DNA from: Peribacillus kribbensis DSM 17871
GTDB taxonomy: Bacteria > Bacillota > Bacilli > Bacillales > DSM-1321
Assembly: GCF_000430765.1 (NCBI RefSeq)
Contig: NZ_KE387239.1
Coordinates: 340,928-404,927, forward strand
Reading direction: 5' to 3'
DNA: 64,000 bases
A program made the translations under genes and the position numbers. The notes under the pieces were generated by a model. The model searched no databases. It saw nothing but the letters and a program-made list of their open reading frames with translations, and was not told the DNA's origin. This document shows positions 63,211 to 64,000 of this stretch, piece after piece. Numbering within the stretch: the stretch's first letter is position 1; the number at the start of each line of letters is the position of its first letter.

Positions 63211-63244
63211 AAAGCAGTAAAGCGACATGCTTTGCTGCTTTATA
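63211..63244. terminator. Convergent terminator
   Basis: AAGCAG and TAAAGC pair with GCTTT(G) and CTGCTT, with T-rich ends, between the EamA gene and a minus-strand small gene. Confidence 0.8.
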
Positions 63245-63253
63245 ATTGAAGTT

Positions 63254-63433
63254 TTAACTTAAAATAAACGTGAAAATGGTAAATACACATGCAGAAGGAA
63301 CTGCAAAAATAAGTGTTGTCCCCTCAACCCTTCCTTCTGAATTGCTTATTTTAATTGCTTCTGAATAGGCAAGGCAAATAAGCAGCAAGCACATTGTGAA
63401 GGCAATTAGAAAACCAATCAGTCTAAGCTCCAT
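63254..63433 (-). CDS. 59-aa two-helix membrane protein
   Basis: A 59-aa frame with AGAGGGAG upstream of ATG 63433. Two hydrophobic helices (LIGFLIAFTMCLLLICLAYS and TLIFAVPSACVFTIFTFIL) flank a polar loop. It ends beside the convergent terminator at 63211. Too short for usual cut-offs; no family recognised. Confidence 0.65.
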   Translation of the reverse strand: MELRLIGFLIAFTMCLLLICLAYSEAIKISNSEGRVEGTTLIFAVPSACVFTIFTFILS

Positions 63434-63545
63434 ATTATTGCTCCCTCTATGGCAAGTATAGTTACTACTATTCAGTTCAGCAGGTTGTTATTCCAAGAAA
63501 ATAATGGAGAGAGAAACTTTTCTAGAAAAACTTCCGAAAAGGGTA

Positions 63546-63714
63546 TTGCAATAAAAATACGACCGTGGTATATTATATTTCGTCGCTAAGACAGCAGCCG
63601 AATAAACATGAAATATTAAAATAACAACGAATAATTATTTCGGAAAAGTTATTGACAGGTTAACAGGCTGCATGATAAGATAATAAAGTCGCTTATGAGA
63701 CAAAATGCTCTTTG
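63546..63714 (+). promoter_or_regulatory. rRNA operon promoters and boxA
   Basis: P1: TTGCAA (63546-63551) and TATATT (63569-63574), 17-bp spacing. P2: TTGACA (63652-63657) and TAAGAT (63676-63681), 18-bp spacing. BoxA antitermination element TGCTCTTTG at 63706-63714 in the leader. This tandem arrangement is standard for Bacillus rrn operons. Confidence 0.85.
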
Positions 63715-63800
63715 AAAACTGAACGAAACAAGACGCCAACGTTATTTTCTTTCGAGAAAATACAAAAACAAGTTTTAAACTTTTATGAGCTACATCAAAC

Positions 63801-64000
63801 ATTCTTCGGAGAGTTTGATCCTGGCTCAGGACGAACGCTGGCGGCGTGCCTAATACATGCAAGTCGAGCGGATCGATGGAAGCTTGCTTCCTGAGATCAG
63901 CGGCGGACGGGTGAGTAACACGTGGGCAACCTGCCCCTAAGATCGGGATAACTTCGGGAAACCGGAGCTAATACCGGATATGACTTTCCTTCACATGAAG
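63801..64000 (+). rRNA. 16S ribosomal RNA, 5' end (partial)
   Basis: The universal 16S start GAGAGTTTGATCCTGGCTCA begins at about 63810, followed by GACGAACGCTGGCGGCGTGC, TACATGCAAGTCGAGCGGAT and GGCGGACGGGTGAGTAACAC. The mature 5' end should be near 63801. The gene runs off the right edge. Sequence style is Bacillaceae. Confidence 0.98.

Noticed and set aside
1..64000. CRISPR arrays, prophage or transposase genes
   Set aside because: No regularly spaced direct repeats, Cas, integrase, transposase or phage structural genes were seen; the repeats found are isolated palindromic elements.

Overview
The window comes from a spore-forming, low-to-mid GC Gram-positive bacterium of the Bacillaceae. 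Many genes are recognisable counterparts of the B. subtilis yut/yum/yui/yuf/yug chromosomal segment (yutJ, yuzB, yutM, yumC, yumB, yuiA-E, yufK, pbpD, kapB, kapD, patB, yugE, yugF, yugI, yuzA, yugJ, pgi, yugN). Sporulation genes also occur (an alpha/beta-type SASP, sleL/yaaH, tgl). It is not B. subtilis itself: gene order is rearranged and accessory genes are interleaved. The genus cannot be fixed from this sequence alone.

Layout. 1-5,000: flavin dehydrogenase YutJ, YuzB, a DUF2225 protein, the A-type Fe-S carrier YutM, and a stress-type SDR operon with an overlooked 54-aa protein. 5,100-9,800: an AraC-type regulator with an unusual receiver domain, followed by hutU-hutI. 9,800-18,000: redox and yui genes (yumC, yumB, yuiA-D, pepA) and a Gly-rich protein. 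18,000-24,300: a candidate structured RNA, DedA protein, thioesterase, YufK, PBP4, KapD/KapB and a lipoprotein peptidyl-prolyl isomerase. 24,300-25,600: a repeat-rich, gene-poor stretch with a broken P-loop gene. 25,600-35,400: patB, yugE/F, SASP, yugI, rocD, yugJ, pgi, yugN. 35,500-39,300: an adenosylcobalamin riboswitch driving a B12 uptake ABC operon. 39,400-47,200: aldehyde dehydrogenase with a strong cre site, SleL, YqjF, and the large nucleotidase YfkN. 47,200-50,660: small unknown genes, an MHYT-GGDEF-EAL protein and a histidine-kinase fragment. 50,660-52,930: a TcyABC-like cystine/amino-acid ABC transporter. 53,090-55,450: palindromic repeats around a caspase-like protease gene that diverges from a DUF6338-type membrane protein gene. 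55,490-58,420: a Usp-MerR-MFS-metallo-beta-lactamase gene group behind MerR-style palindromes. 58,550-63,440: unknown small proteins, tgl, tRNA-Ala(GGC), MgtC, an EamA transporter. 63,540-64,000: rRNA promoters, boxA and the start of 16S rRNA.

How the genes work together. Most of the window is housekeeping: electron transfer (YutJ, YumB, YumC), carbon and nitrogen catabolism (HutUI, RocD, Pgi, YugJ, DhaS), B12 and amino-acid import, cell wall and spore functions. The regulatory signals seen are mutually consistent: a Rex-like site before a type II NADH dehydrogenase, cre boxes before dhaS and (weaker) rocD, a B12 riboswitch before btuFCD, and MerR palindromes before the usp-merR-mfs group.

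The most unusual material is accessory: the caspase/DUF6338 divergent locus bounded by repeats, a dispersed palindromic repeat family with one copy split by another repeat, a nested-hairpin RNA candidate near 18 kb, the atypical receiver-AraC regulator beside hutUI, and several small membrane proteins that length cut-offs would miss.
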